Below, in pieces: positions 24,222 through 33,985 of a DNA stretch of 64,000 bases. A program made the translations under genes and the position numbers. How positions within the stretch are numbered: position 1 is the first letter of the stretch; each line of letters opens with the position of its first letter. Source of the stretch: JOPF133 sp052144935 (lineage in GTDB: Bacteria > Acidobacteriota > Terriglobia > Bryobacterales > Bryobacteraceae); assembly GCA_052144935.1 (NCBI GenBank), contig JBKQPR010000375.1:1-64000 (forward strand). The letters run 5' to 3'. Below the pieces are notes generated by a model. It ran no database searches, had not been told where the DNA came from, and saw nothing but the letters and a program-made list of their open reading frames with translations.

Positions 24222-26579
24222 ATGCCTCTGTCCCCAGGTTCCAGGCTCGGCCCTTATGAAATCCTCACTGCTATCGGCGCGGGTGGCATGGGTGAAGTGT
24301 ACAAAGCCCGCGACTCCCGGCTAGGACGCCACGTAGCCATCAAGACCGCGCTCGGCGGCTTCGGTGAGCGCTTCGAGCACGAGGCGCGGACCATCGCTGC
24401 GCTGAACCACCCCAACATCTGCACCATTCACGACGTGGGTGAGCAAGACGGGATTCGCTATATCGCGATGGAACTCCTGGAAGGCGGGACGCTTCAGGAG
24501 CGGATTGGCGGTCATCCCCTGGCGCCCGCGGACGCCGTTGAAATCGCGCTCCTCGCCGCCGCCGGACTGGAGACCGCGCATGCGAAAGGGATCGTGCATC
24601 GCGACATCAAGCCGGCCAACATCTTCCTGACCAGCGATGGCCAGGCAAAGATTATGGACTTCGGCCTAGCCAAGTTTACCCCGGAATCCGGACCGGCGAA
24701 TTCGCAAGACGAGACCGTCACGCTCGGCCAGGCCGCCCTAACCATGGCGGGAACGGCGGTGGGCACGGTGGCCTACATGTCTCCGGAGCAGGCCCGCGGC
24801 GAGCCGCTCGACGCCCGCAGCGACATTTTCTCCTTCGGCGCGGTGCTGTTTGAAATGCTGACCGGCGTGCGCGCCTTCCGCGGGAAAACCCTGGCTGCCC
24901 AGTTCGACGCGATTCTGCACCAGCCGCTTCCGCCGGTCCGCACTCTGGCTCCCTCGGTTTCCGCGGAGTTGGAACGTATTGTCGCCAAGGCCACGGAGAA
25001 AGATCGCGGCTTGCGCTACCAGACCGTCGCCGAGATGCGGCAGGATTTGAAGCGCATCCAGCCCTATTCGGCCACCACAGAACTGCACCAGCCGCCCGTG
25101 AAGAGGATTGCGCGCTGGCTCCTGCCGGCCGCGGCCGCGCTGGGGCTGGCTGGCATCGCGGGCGGCTTTTTTTGGAAGACTCACTCCGGCGCGGCCCCCA
25201 TCCACTCCATCGTGGTCCTGCCGCTGGAGACGATTTCCGCCGGCGCCGAGGACTACTTCACCGACGGGATGACCGCCGAGCTCATCGATGCGATGATGAG
25301 GATTCGCGGATGGCGCATCATTTCCCGCACCTCCGCCATGCAATACAAGAATGCACACAAGGCTCTTCCCACCATCGCCAGGGAACTGGGCGTCGACGCA
25401 GTGGTGGAGGGCACGGTCCAGCGCTCCGGCGACCGCGTACGCATCTCCGCCCGCCTGATTCGAGCCGGCGCCAACGAGGAGAATCTGTGGGCGGAGAGCT
25501 TCGATCGCGATGTTCGCGACGTGCTGGACCTCCAGGCCGACGTGGCCCGCTCGATTGCCGATCGGATCAAGGTCTCGCTGACGCCGCAGGAACAGGGGCA
25601 GTTCGCCGAGCGGCATCCGGTGGATCCCGCGGTGCTCGATCTTTACCTCCGGGGCCGGGCTTCGATGGATGCCGGTACGGAAGAGGGAATTCGAAAAGCG
25701 ATGGACTTCTTCGAACAGGCGCTGGCGCACGACCGTTCCTACGCGCCAGCGGAAGCGGCGCTGGCCCTGGCGTATGGCGCGCTCACTCCGGATTTCGAGA
25801 GACCCAAGGACGTGATGCCCAAATCCCGCGAGCACGCGCAAAGAGCTATCGACCTCTCGCACGACACGCTGGCAGAGGCGGACACCGCGATGGCCTCCGT
25901 GATGTTGCGCTTCGATTGGGACTGGACCGGCGCGGAGCGGGAACTGAGGCATGCCTTGGATTTGAACCCCAATTCGGCCGATGCCCACGACTGGTACGGC
26001 GGCTATTTTATGTCCCTCTCCATGCACGACCAGGCCATTGCGGAGTCCGAGCTGGCGCACCAACTGGACCCGGTTTCCTACCCGATCTATAACGATTTCC
26101 TGAATGCCCTGGTGGTGGCGAGGCAATATGAGCGCGCCATCGCCGAGTGCCGCCGTGCGATCGCGCTCTATCCCGATTTTGCCTACGGCTATGCGTGGCT
26201 GGGGATGGCCTACATGCTGAACGGCCAAGCTCAAGAGGCGGTCAAAGCTGCGCAAAACGCTTACCGTCTGGATCAGCACGTGACCATCACCACGTTCCTG
26301 GCGATGGCGCAGGCGGCCGCGGGCAATACCGCGGAGGCGAAAAGACTGGCGGATGTGCTCGACAAAAAGGCGAGGTCGCACTACGTTTGCGCCTACGAGG
26401 TCGCGGGGGTGCATCTGTCCCTCGGCGAGAACGATAAGGCGGTGCAACTGTTGCGCCAGGGAGAGACTGAGCGGTGCGATTGTCAGATCTGGCTGCGATC
26501 GGAACCCTGGATGGACGGGATACGGAAGGATCCGAACTACAACCGGTTCATCCGGAATATCGGCTATCCGGCGAAATGA
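24222..26579 (+). CDS. Membrane serine/threonine kinase with TolB-like and TPR domains
   Basis: The 785-residue protein has a Hanks-type kinase domain (about 9-270): glycine loop GAGGMGEVYKARD, lysine VAIKTAL, catalytic HRDIKPANI, DFGLA and SPEQARGEP activation segment. A transmembrane helix follows at about 290-310 (LLPAAAALGLAGIAGGFFW). Then comes a FlgO/TolB-N-like domain (SIVVLPLETISAGAEDYFTDG, IARELGVDAVVEGTVQ) and about 300 residues of TPR helices. This layout is common in Acidobacteria, probably with the extracytoplasmic TPR part sensing or scaffolding. No substrate is evident. The gene stands alone; the start has an upstream AGAATTG. Confidence 0.92.
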   Translation: MPLSPGSRLGPYEILTAIGAGGMGEVYKARDSRLGRHVAIKTALGGFGERFEHEARTIAALNHPNICTIHDVGEQDGIRYIAMELLEGGTLQERIGGHPLAPADAVEIALLAAAGLETAHAKGIVHRDIKPANIFLTSDGQAKIMDFGLAKFTPESGPANSQDETVTLGQAALTMAGTAVGTVAYMSPEQARGEPLDARSDIFSFGAVLFEMLTGVRAFRGKTLAAQFDAILHQPLPPVRTLAPSVSAELERIVAKATEKDRGLRYQTVAEMRQDLKRIQPYSATTELHQPPVKRIARWLLPAAAALGLAGIAGGFFWKTHSGAAPIHSIVVLPLETISAGAEDYFTDGMTAELIDAMMRIRGWRIISRTSAMQYKNAHKALPTIARELGVDAVVEGTVQRSGDRVRISARLIRAGANEENLWAESFDRDVRDVLDLQADVARSIADRIKVSLTPQEQGQFAERHPVDPAVLDLYLRGRASMDAGTEEGIRKAMDFFEQALAHDRSYAPAEAALALAYGALTPDFERPKDVMPKSREHAQRAIDLSHDTLAEADTAMASVMLRFDWDWTGAERELRHALDLNPNSADAHDWYGGYFMSLSMHDQAIAESELAHQLDPVSYPIYNDFLNALVVARQYERAIAECRRAIALYPDFAYGYAWLGMAYMLNGQAQEAVKAAQNAYRLDQHVTITTFLAMAQAAAGNTAEAKRLADVLDKKARSHYVCAYEVAGVHLSLGENDKAVQLLRQGETERCDCQIWLRSEPWMDGIRKDPNYNRFIRNIGYPAK

Positions 26580-26869
26580 GCATAATCGGCGCCTGACCGC
26601 GGATCTAAAGAAATAACCGCCCAAGGCCGGGGAGCCGGCATCCCGGACAACTGTCGGAAGCAGGGCAGAGCCAGATTGGTCCCAGTAAGTCGCCTACACG
26701 TCAACCTGACGGGAAACGCCCTACCCGTAGAAGTGGCGCTCCCAGCCCAGTCGGGCTTGTTTTAGCGCCCGGCCTGCCCCGGCTCACAGGTCAACACGTT
26801 GCGGGGCAATGTGGGGCAGGCGGGCGGTTCTCGCGCGGACGGTTGGCAGGCGGAAGCGCCTGCCCCACC
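26580..26869. other. 290-bp gap between convergent genes
   Basis: No gene is visible. The segment holds CCGGGGAGCCGGC-type hairpins and, at its right end, a copy of the interspersed palindromic repeat listed next. Confidence 0.5.
26841..26868 (-). repeat. Interspersed palindromic repeat, family A (copy 1)
   Basis: A 28-bp unit with stem GGCAGGCG/CGCCTGCC. It differs by one base from the copies at 39734-39761 and 51854-51881 and is inverted relative to them. It lies 1 bp from the stop of the TonB receptor gene. It resembles REP-type elements. Confidence 0.9.
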
Positions 26870-29800
26870 TCAAAACTCGAGCCGCGCCTGAAACGCGACC
26901 ATGCGGGGGGAACTGTCGCCGCCCAGCCCAACGCCGAGCAGACCGCTGGGCGGCGACGTGGTGTAAGTGAGGGCGCCAAAACCTGTCTCGGTGGATGGCT
27001 TGCCGGGGATGCCGGCGTACCCGAGCACCGGGAGTCCGAAATTCGGATGATTGAACAGGTTGAAGAACTGGCCGTCGATGCGCAGTTTCGCGCGCTCGCT
27101 TAGCACGAACCATTTGGTGAGATACAGGTCGCTCCACGTAAAGTCGGGACCGCGCTGAGCGTTCCGTCCCAAGTTTCCAAACTGGCAGGTGACTGGAGTG
27201 TCGCCGCCAACGCATGCGCCCGTGCTCGGATCGACGGTGGACGCGAAGGCATCCGGGTTCAGCCACTGAACGGTGCCGGGCTGAGTGACGCCGGGAATCG
27301 GGGCGTGCGCATACTGCCCGGCGCCGGGCCCGGATGGCGCCACGGCGCTGGCGAACTGCGGACCGCTGCCATTGACAATGCCGTTTCCATTGGCCGAATA
27401 GGGTGCGCTCAATACGGAGAATGGAATTCCGCTGTGCCAAAACACCGATCCGGACACCTGCCATCCGTTCAGCGCGGCTCCGAAGCGGCCGCGTAACTTG
27501 ATGGGGAGTTCATAGACATAAGTGGCGGTGAGGTTGTGCCGCACATCGTAGTCGCAGGGGCCACGATCGCGCTGCAGATCGCCGGGAATCGGCGAGAGAA
27601 TGCCTCCGGCGGAGAAGGACAGGAACCCACCGTTGGACACCGTATCGATGCAGCGGCTGAATGTGTAATTGGCCTGGAGCTGCAAACCATGCCCAAGGCG
27701 CTTCTCGGCCGTGGTTTGAAGGCCGTTGTAGTGGCTGTTTGCCCCGGTCGCGAGTTGCGTGACAGCGGCGAATCTCGGGTCCGCCGGCGCGCCATAGGGG
27801 AACGGCGCAAAGCAGCCGGGACACACCGTCTGATAACCGTTCACCTGAGTCGTGTAAGGCTGGTTCACGGCGCGGGTGCCCACATACTGAGCGCGCAGAT
27901 TGATGGTATTCCCGATCTGGCGTTCCAGGGCCAGGCTCCACTCGATGAAGTAGGGCGCGCGCAGCTTTCCATCGGGCACGGCCGTAATGGCGACGGGTTG
28001 CAGGCAGGCGCCCGGATTCGAGAGCGGCGAGGCGCAGGAGAGTTGGCCTTTGGCGAAGCCGGCGTTAAAAACCCGGTTTGCGGCGACCGTCGCGTCGACC
28101 GCGCTGTCCGGTACTCCCGGCGCGATGGCCGTTCCGCCAACCGTACCCAGGAGACCTCCCTGGAAAGTCTCGGAGTACGGCGGATTGACGCCCACCAGAT
28201 CGACCACGCTGCCGGGCAGCAGATCGCTGAACAGGCCGAATCCGCTGCGCAGGACGGTCTTCGGCGCAAGCTGAAACGCCAGGGCGGTGCGCGGTTGAAG
28301 AATGGCCAGCGGCGTGGAATCGAAGATGTTTCCCAGGCCTGTCCGGATGGCCGCGTTCAGCGGCTGATCGACATCGTGAGAAATCGAATCGAAGGAGCCG
28401 GAGAGGCGCGCCACCGCATCGTGCGGATTGAGAGGATTGGCATTGTGGGTGGCGCGGATTCCGAAGGTCCAGGTAAGCCGCGGAGTCAATCTCCAGGTGT
28501 CCTGCGCGTACAGATCCAGATTCAGGAAATTGTACGGCTGCGAGTTAGCCAGCGGAAACGTCTTGGAGGCTGTCGAAGCCACACCGTAGATGAATTGCGG
28601 CAGAGTCGTGTAAGTGACCAGCGGAACCGCTCCCACGCCGAAGTCATAGTCATTCAGGAGGAAGATTCGCGTGTTGGTTCCAAAACGAAAGTCATGCGCG
28701 CCCATGGTCCACGCCAGGTTGTCATTGATGAAGAAACGGGTGGCCCGCCGCCCCTGCACCCAGGAGTTGTCCATGCCGCCGACGGTCGTAAAGGGAGCGT
28801 TTGCGCCGCTGCCCTGCAGCACGATCGGGAATGCCGCCAGGGTCTGCTGAAGATCGCCCGGTCCGAAGAGGCTCTCATACCAGGAGAACGCCGGGTTGAA
28901 ATAGTTCACCAGCTTGGAAGAGAAGAGATGGGTGTAACCGGCAGCGAATGAGTAAAGCGGCTGCGGAGAGACGGCGTTGAACAAGGGATTGATCGGGTCC
29001 GTATAGGCGGCCTGTAAACCGGTGTCGGCCTGAAACCGATACCAGGTGATATTTTTCTCGTCGATGTTGTAGTCGATCCGGACGGTCTGGACCTGTTCGC
29101 GATCGTCGCTGGAATGGGAGATGCTCTGGCGATTGGCGCACCCATTGCCGTCGGGCGGAACGCCCGCTACGAGGCTGCCGTAGTTGTCAAACGGGCAGCC
29201 CAGAATGGCCAGCGGCGTCCCGGCCGTGCTTCCATACAGGCTGAACATTTTTTGGTAGAAGGGAGCCAATTGCGGCGCTGGTTGGTAGGTGGACCCTGTC
29301 ACTGCGTCCGCGCCGCCCAGCGGGAGTTGCTGTAAGACGTATTGCTGGAAGGCCGGCGTCGGGACTGTCGTGGCGGACACGATCGGCAAGGCAATCCGGA
29401 CCCATTCGCTGTCGAAGAAGAAGAACAGCTTGTTGCGCCGGATGGGGCCACCCAGGCTGCCGCCGAAATGGTTCACGGTGGAGCGCGGCTGGTGGTTTCC
29501 CGGCGTGGAGTTGGTGAAGAAATCGGCGGCATTGAATCGCGAGCCATTCCAAAGCTCGTACAGGTTTCCATGAAAACGATTGCCGCCCGATTTGGTAACG
29601 TAGTTGACTTGCGACGCGCCATAGCGGCCCTCATCGACGGTGTACGAGAGCGTATTGACGGTGACCTCGGCGATGGAATTCAGGCCCAGCACCAGATTGG
29701 TCGAGAGGCCGCTGTTGAGATTGGTGAGCGGGTCGTTGGTTTCCAGGCCGTCGACGATATAGCCGTTGGACAAGGACGGCAGCCCGTTGAACTGGACATT

Positions 29801-30367
29801 GCCGTAGCCGTTGGTGCCACCCACGAAATCGTTGCCGCTGCCCGCGGTATTGATCAGGGCGCCGGCAGCGAACTGCAGCGGATACGTCATGTCGCCACCG
29901 GGGTTGGGCAGGTCTTCCAGCGCCCGCGCGTTCAGCGTGGTCGCGGTGTTGGGGTTCGCGGGGTTTACCAGCGGCGCCTCACCGGTCACCATCACGGCGC
30001 CTCTGGCCGAAGCGACCTGCAGCATGAAGTTGACCGTCTGTCTTTGCCCCAGCCCCGAGGAAACGGACTCGTCGATCTGCGGATCGAAGCCATCGGCCTC
30101 GGCCTTCACCGAGTACGAGCCGGGCTTCAACTGCGGGAAACTGAAGCGGCCGGACTCATCGGTTTTAGCACTGCGCTTCGATCCGTTCTCCGTTCCGACG
30201 ATGGTGACCGTGGCGGCCGCAATAGCGCCTCCGCTGGGATCGACTACCGTGCCCACAATCGCGCTGGTGGTCTCTCCCTGGGCCTGGAGGCCCTCGGGAA
30301 AACAGGCGCAGGACGCCAGGCAGCCGGACAGGAAGAGGGCGCCAGCCCGCCAACGAAGATTAGGCAC
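26870..30367 (-). CDS. TonB-dependent receptor with carboxypeptidase-regulatory-like domain
   Basis: The about 1165-residue outer-membrane protein starts with a signal peptide (PNLRWRAGALFLSGCLASCACFP). Residues about 35-120 are a carboxypeptidase regulatory-like Ig fold (IVGTVVDPSGGAIAAATVTIVG). The plug domain follows (about 150-330; YGNVQFNGLPSLSNGYIVDGLE), then a large barrel ending in an aromatic (MVAFQARLEF). This type (Oar/SusC-like) imports metal complexes, siderophores or glycans. The start is uncertain: a GTG at 30365-30367 is preferred because the signal peptide follows at once. It lies inside a DtxR-like palindrome and may be leaderless. The adjacent, divergent DtxR-family gene suggests control by iron or manganese. 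Confidence 0.88.
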   Translation of the reverse strand: MPNLRWRAGALFLSGCLASCACFPEGLQAQGETTSAIVGTVVDPSGGAIAAATVTIVGTENGSKRSAKTDESGRFSFPQLKPGSYSVKAEADGFDPQIDESVSSGLGQRQTVNFMLQVASARGAVMVTGEAPLVNPANPNTATTLNARALEDLPNPGGDMTYPLQFAAGALINTAGSGNDFVGGTNGYGNVQFNGLPSLSNGYIVDGLETNDPLTNLNSGLSTNLVLGLNSIAEVTVNTLSYTVDEGRYGASQVNYVTKSGGNRFHGNLYELWNGSRFNAADFFTNSTPGNHQPRSTVNHFGGSLGGPIRRNKLFFFFDSEWVRIALPIVSATTVPTPAFQQYVLQQLPLGGADAVTGSTYQPAPQLAPFYQKMFSLYGSTAGTPLAILGCPFDNYGSLVAGVPPDGNGCANRQSISHSSDDREQVQTVRIDYNIDEKNITWYRFQADTGLQAAYTDPINPLFNAVSPQPLYSFAAGYTHLFSSKLVNYFNPAFSWYESLFGPGDLQQTLAAFPIVLQGSGANAPFTTVGGMDNSWVQGRRATRFFINDNLAWTMGAHDFRFGTNTRIFLLNDYDFGVGAVPLVTYTTLPQFIYGVASTASKTFPLANSQPYNFLNLDLYAQDTWRLTPRLTWTFGIRATHNANPLNPHDAVARLSGSFDSISHDVDQPLNAAIRTGLGNIFDSTPLAILQPRTALAFQLAPKTVLRSGFGLFSDLLPGSVVDLVGVNPPYSETFQGGLLGTVGGTAIAPGVPDSAVDATVAANRVFNAGFAKGQLSCASPLSNPGACLQPVAITAVPDGKLRAPYFIEWSLALERQIGNTINLRAQYVGTRAVNQPYTTQVNGYQTVCPGCFAPFPYGAPADPRFAAVTQLATGANSHYNGLQTTAEKRLGHGLQLQANYTFSRCIDTVSNGGFLSFSAGGILSPIPGDLQRDRGPCDYDVRHNLTATYVYELPIKLRGRFGAALNGWQVSGSVFWHSGIPFSVLSAPYSANGNGIVNGSGPQFASAVAPSGPGAGQYAHAPIPGVTQPGTVQWLNPDAFASTVDPSTGACVGGDTPVTCQFGNLGRNAQRGPDFTWSDLYLTKWFVLSERAKLRIDGQFFNLFNHPNFGLPVLGYAGIPGKPSTETGFGALTYTTSPPSGLLGVGLGGDSSPRMVAFQARLEF

Positions 30368-30374
30368 CCCTAAT
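30359..30374. promoter_or_regulatory. DtxR/MntR-type operator at the TonB receptor start
   Basis: ATTAGGCACCCCTAAT is a perfect 6+4+6 palindrome, similar to DtxR-family sites (TTAGG...CCTAA). It overlaps the receptor's GTG start and lies just after a possible -10 (TTAATA) placed 17 bp from TTGCGG on the minus strand. It is about 180 bp from the DtxR-family gene. Confidence 0.75.
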
Positions 30375-30502
30375 ATTAACGTATGACCGGTACGGCCCGC
30401 AACGCGAATATGCCGGCTGGATGCTGTGCGAATGCCGCCTTGCCGATGCGGCGGAAGCCTGGAAACGCAAGCCGCCAGCGGGCATCGGCCCGCCGCCACC
30501 GG

Positions 30503-30551
30503 TTGCAATTAATGGGCCGGCGGGCTTAGAATCACGATTAGTTGCGTCTAA
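30503..30551 (+). promoter_or_regulatory. Promoter and second DtxR-like site for the regulator gene
   Basis: TTGCAA (30503-30508) and TAGAAT (30527-30532) are spaced 18 bp, a good sigma-70 promoter. The palindrome TTAGTTGCGTCTAA (30538-30551) covers the expected start of transcription, 4 bp before the ATG at 30556. It implies autorepression by the DtxR-family product. Confidence 0.6.
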
Positions 30552-30555
30552 AATA

Positions 30556-31239
30556 ATGCCTCGCGCGATGTCGGAGTCCGTCGACGACTACCTCAAAGCC
30601 ATCCTCGAATTGGGTGGCGCGGAGGACTCGCGGGTAACCACCAACGCCTTGGCCGAGAGGCTCGGAGTCCGCACTCCTTCCGTTACAGGAATGCTGCAAA
30701 AGCTGGCGTCGCAGCGCCCGGCCCTGGTTCTGTATGAAAAGCACCACGGTGTCCGGCTCACCGCGGGAGGCAAACGGAGGGCGTGGGAACTGGTCCGGCA
30801 TCACCGCCTGCTGGAATTGTTTCTGCACGACGTTCTGAAGTACTCCTGGGACGAAGTACACGACGAAGCCGAGCGGCTGGAGCACTTCATCTCGGAGCGC
30901 TTTGAAGACCGGGTCGCGGCAGTCCTCGGCGATCCGGAAGTCGATCCGCATGGGCACGTGATCCCCCAGAAGCACGAAACAGGGGTATTCCGCGATGAGG
31001 TGCCGCTGGCGCAATGGCCTCTGGGGGCGCCCGCGACGATCAGCAGCGTTTCCGACCGCAACGCCATCGCCTTGCGCGAATTGGAGCGGCTGGGGCTGAT
31101 GCCGGGCGTCGCGTTGATCGTGGAGAAACGGAATTCCGGATCTTCCCTTTCGATACGATTGGCAGACCGCGGGGAACCTGTACGGCTAAGCCACGATCTG
31201 GCGAACTGTGTTCTGGTGGCCCCGGGTGGAACGCTTTGA
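30556..31239 (+). CDS. DtxR-family metal-dependent regulator with FeoA-like domain
   Basis: The 227-residue regulator begins SESVDDYLKAILELGG and carries the winged-helix domain ALAERLGVRTPSVTGMLQKLA. It then has the dimer and metal-binding region (HHRLLELFLHDVLKYSWDEVHDEAERLEH) with the His/Glu ligands typical of MntR/IdeR proteins. Residues about 155-227 form an SH3/FeoA-like domain. These proteins repress uptake genes when Fe(II) or Mn(II) is bound. Its own promoter and the divergent TonB receptor each carry a matching palindrome, so both are likely targets. ATG 30556 or 30568 could start translation. Which metal is sensed cannot be decided from sequence alone. Confidence 0.9.
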   Translation: MPRAMSESVDDYLKAILELGGAEDSRVTTNALAERLGVRTPSVTGMLQKLASQRPALVLYEKHHGVRLTAGGKRRAWELVRHHRLLELFLHDVLKYSWDEVHDEAERLEHFISERFEDRVAAVLGDPEVDPHGHVIPQKHETGVFRDEVPLAQWPLGAPATISSVSDRNAIALRELERLGLMPGVALIVEKRNSGSSLSIRLADRGEPVRLSHDLANCVLVAPGGTL

Positions 31240-31471
31240 TCGGTCGCCGGTTCGTGGGGGCTGGCGACGCTTTCGAGGGCGATTTTGAAGGTTTTTGGGG
31301 GCACCCTTTCGTTCAAACCGGCCCGGCCGGCGGCCTTGCTCAAGTCCGCCCACCGGCTGAAGGCCGCGGTGCGCCGAGGGCGCCCCAGCCTGACTGCCCC
31401 GCCGGGCAGCGGCGCCGCAACCACTCCGCGGTGAAAACGCGCTTTCCGCCCAGAGGCCAAGCCCCGCCGGT

Positions 31472-33985
31472 TTACTGGAGCGGAAGGCTCTCCTGCCCGT
31501 TCCCGTTGGGACCCTCGGCTTCCGGGATCACGGAGGCCGCCGCCACCTTGTCGCCTTCCTCCAGGGTGACCAGCTTGACGCCCTGCGAGGAACGGCCGAC
31601 CTGGCGGATGGTGGCGGAATCGATGCGGATGATTTTGCCGTTCTGGCTGACGATAATGATTTCGGAATCCTCCTTCACGGACAGGATCGCCATCACGCGG
31701 CCGGTCCTGCTGTTGGTCCGCATGTTGATAACGCCCTGGCGCCCGCGGGCCGTGAGCCGGTAGTCCTCGAGCGGCGTCCGCTTGCCGTAGCCATTGTCGG
31801 CGATGGAGAGGATGATGCCCTCCTTGCCCACCACTTCCATGCCGATCAGGTAATCGCCTTCGGCCAGGTCCATGGCGCGCACGCCGCGCGCCTGGCGGCC
31901 CATGGGACGCACCTGGGTTTCGGCGAAACGGATGGCCTGCCCTTCCCGCGAGCCGATGAAGATGAAGTTGTCGCCGTGGGTGATCTTGGCGCCGATCAAC
32001 TCGTCGCCCTCGTCGAGGGAGACCGCGATCAGTCCGCCCGATCTGGGGTTGTCGAACTCGGTGAGCTCGGATTTCTTGATGACCCCCTGCTTGGTGACCA
32101 TGATGATGTACTGGTCGGGCACGAAGTCCTTCACCGAGAGGAAGGCTTTCACGGTCTCATCGGGCTGCAGGTTGATGAGGTTGGAGATGTGCTTCCCTTT
32201 GCCGGTGGTGGAGGCGTCCGGGACTTCATACACCTTGAGCCAGTAGAGGCGCCCGCGCGTGGTGAAGATGAGCAGATAGGTATGGGTGGAGGCGACGATG
32301 AGGTACTCGACGAAATCCTCCGCGCGCGTGCTCATGCCGATGCGGCCCTTGCCGCCGCGGGTCTGCCGCCGGTAGGTATCCACGGAGGTGCGCTTCAGGT
32401 AACCGCCGCGCGTGACGGTGACCGCCATGTCCTCCACGGCCACCAGGTCTTCCAGGCGGATCTCGCCGGTGTCCTCTTCGATCGAGGTCTTGCGGGCGTC
32501 GCCGTATTCCTTCTGAACCTCTCTGAGTTCCTTGACGATCAGATCGCGCAGCACCTTGTCGGAGCCGAGGATTTCGAGGTACTCGGCGATGCGGCGCTGG
32601 ATATCGCCCAGCTCGTCGAGGATCTTCTGCCGCTCCATGCCGGTGAGGCGCTGCAACTGCAGCTCGATGATGGCCTGGGCCTGCTTCTCGGAGAATTCGA
32701 AGCGCGCGATCAGCCCATCGCGGGCCTCCCGCGGGGAGCGGGCCGCGCGGACGATCCGGATCACCTCGTCGAGGTTATCGAGAGCCTTCTGAAATCCGAG
32801 CAGGATGTGCTCGCGGTCGCGGGCTTTGCGCAGCTCGTATTCGGTGCGGCGGCGGACCACTTCGACGCGGTGGTCGATGAAGAACTTGATCATCTCCACC
32901 AGGCCCAGCTCGCGCGGCTGGCCGTTGACGATGGAGAGCATGATGACGCCGAAGCCGGTCTGGAGCTGGGTGTGCTTGTAGAGGTTGTTGAGCACCACCT
33001 CGGCCTGCTCGCCGCGCTTCAATTCGATCACGATGCGCATGCCGTCGCGGTCGCTCTCATCGCGGATATCGCCGATGCCCTCGATGCGCTTCTCGTTGAC
33101 CATGGCGGCCATCTGCTCGATGAGCTTCGACTTGTTCACCTGATAGGGGATTTCGTTGACCACGATCTGCTCGCGGTCCTTGCCCATCTTTTCGACGGCC
33201 GCCTTGGCGCGGATCTTGAGCGAACCGCGGCCCTTGGTGTAGGCGTCGATGATTCCCTGACGGCCCAGAATGGCGCCGCCGGTGGGGAAGTCGGGACCCT
33301 TCACGATGTCGAAGAGCAGGGAAAGCGGCGTATCGGGGTGCCGGATCAGCAGGACGGTGGCCTCGACGATCTCGGTCAGGTTGTGCGGGGGGATGTTGGT
33401 GGCCATGCCGACGGCGATGCCCGAGGAACCATTCACCAGCAGGTTGGGAACGCGCGTAGGGAGGACTTCCGGCTCCATTTCGCTATCGTCGTAATTGGGG
33501 CGGAAGTCGACGGTTTCCTTGTCCAGGTCTTCCAGCAGGGCGCCGGCAATGCGCGAGAGGCGGGCTTCGGTGTACCGCTCGGCGGCCGGCGGGTCGCCAT
33601 CCACGGAGCCGAAGTTGCCCTGGCCATCCACCAGCGGATAGCGCATCGAAAAGGGCTGCGCCATGCGCACCAGGGCGTCGTAGATGGGGGCATTGCCGTG
33701 GGGATGGTATTTGCCCATGACGTCGCCGGTGATGCGGGCGCACTTGCGCGTGGGGCGATTGAAGGCCAGCCCCATCTGCTGCATGGAATAGAGGATCCGG
33801 CGGTGTACCGGCTTGAGCCCGTCGCGGATATCCGGCAGGGCGCGGCCGACGATCACGCTCATGGCGTAATCCAGGTACGAGCGCCGCATCTCGTCTTCGA
33901 TATTGATGGGCAGGAGGTTCTTATCCCCACCGCTTCCGGACGGGGGCGGGGGTGGGGCTTGGGGGGGTAGTTCCTGGTCTGCCAA
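31472..33985 (-). CDS. gyrA: DNA gyrase subunit A
   Basis: The 837-residue subunit has an N-terminal breakage-reunion domain with IRDGLKPVHRRILYSM, the catalytic tyrosine in EARLSRIAGALL-preceding RYTEARL (about Y139), and the six-bladed C-terminal beta-pinwheel. The GyrA box reads QTRGGKG, which marks gyrase rather than topoisomerase IV. It introduces negative supercoils with GyrB. The quinolone-pocket segment is KYHPHGNAPIYDALV, with Ala at the position of E. coli Ser83 and Asp retained at 87. A proline-rich N-terminal extension of about 20 residues (PPQAPPPPPSGSG) is unusual. gyrB is not in this window. Confidence 0.97.
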   Translation of the reverse strand: MADQELPPQAPPPPPSGSGGDKNLLPINIEDEMRRSYLDYAMSVIVGRALPDIRDGLKPVHRRILYSMQQMGLAFNRPTRKCARITGDVMGKYHPHGNAPIYDALVRMAQPFSMRYPLVDGQGNFGSVDGDPPAAERYTEARLSRIAGALLEDLDKETVDFRPNYDDSEMEPEVLPTRVPNLLVNGSSGIAVGMATNIPPHNLTEIVEATVLLIRHPDTPLSLLFDIVKGPDFPTGGAILGRQGIIDAYTKGRGSLKIRAKAAVEKMGKDREQIVVNEIPYQVNKSKLIEQMAAMVNEKRIEGIGDIRDESDRDGMRIVIELKRGEQAEVVLNNLYKHTQLQTGFGVIMLSIVNGQPRELGLVEMIKFFIDHRVEVVRRRTEYELRKARDREHILLGFQKALDNLDEVIRIVRAARSPREARDGLIARFEFSEKQAQAIIELQLQRLTGMERQKILDELGDIQRRIAEYLEILGSDKVLRDLIVKELREVQKEYGDARKTSIEEDTGEIRLEDLVAVEDMAVTVTRGGYLKRTSVDTYRRQTRGGKGRIGMSTRAEDFVEYLIVASTHTYLLIFTTRGRLYWLKVYEVPDASTTGKGKHISNLINLQPDETVKAFLSVKDFVPDQYIIMVTKQGVIKKSELTEFDNPRSGGLIAVSLDEGDELIGAKITHGDNFIFIGSREGQAIRFAETQVRPMGRQARGVRAMDLAEGDYLIGMEVVGKEGIILSIADNGYGKRTPLEDYRLTARGRQGVINMRTNSRTGRVMAILSVKEDSEIIIVSQNGKIIRIDSATIRQVGRSSQGVKLVTLEEGDKVAAASVIPEAEGPNGNGQESLPLQ

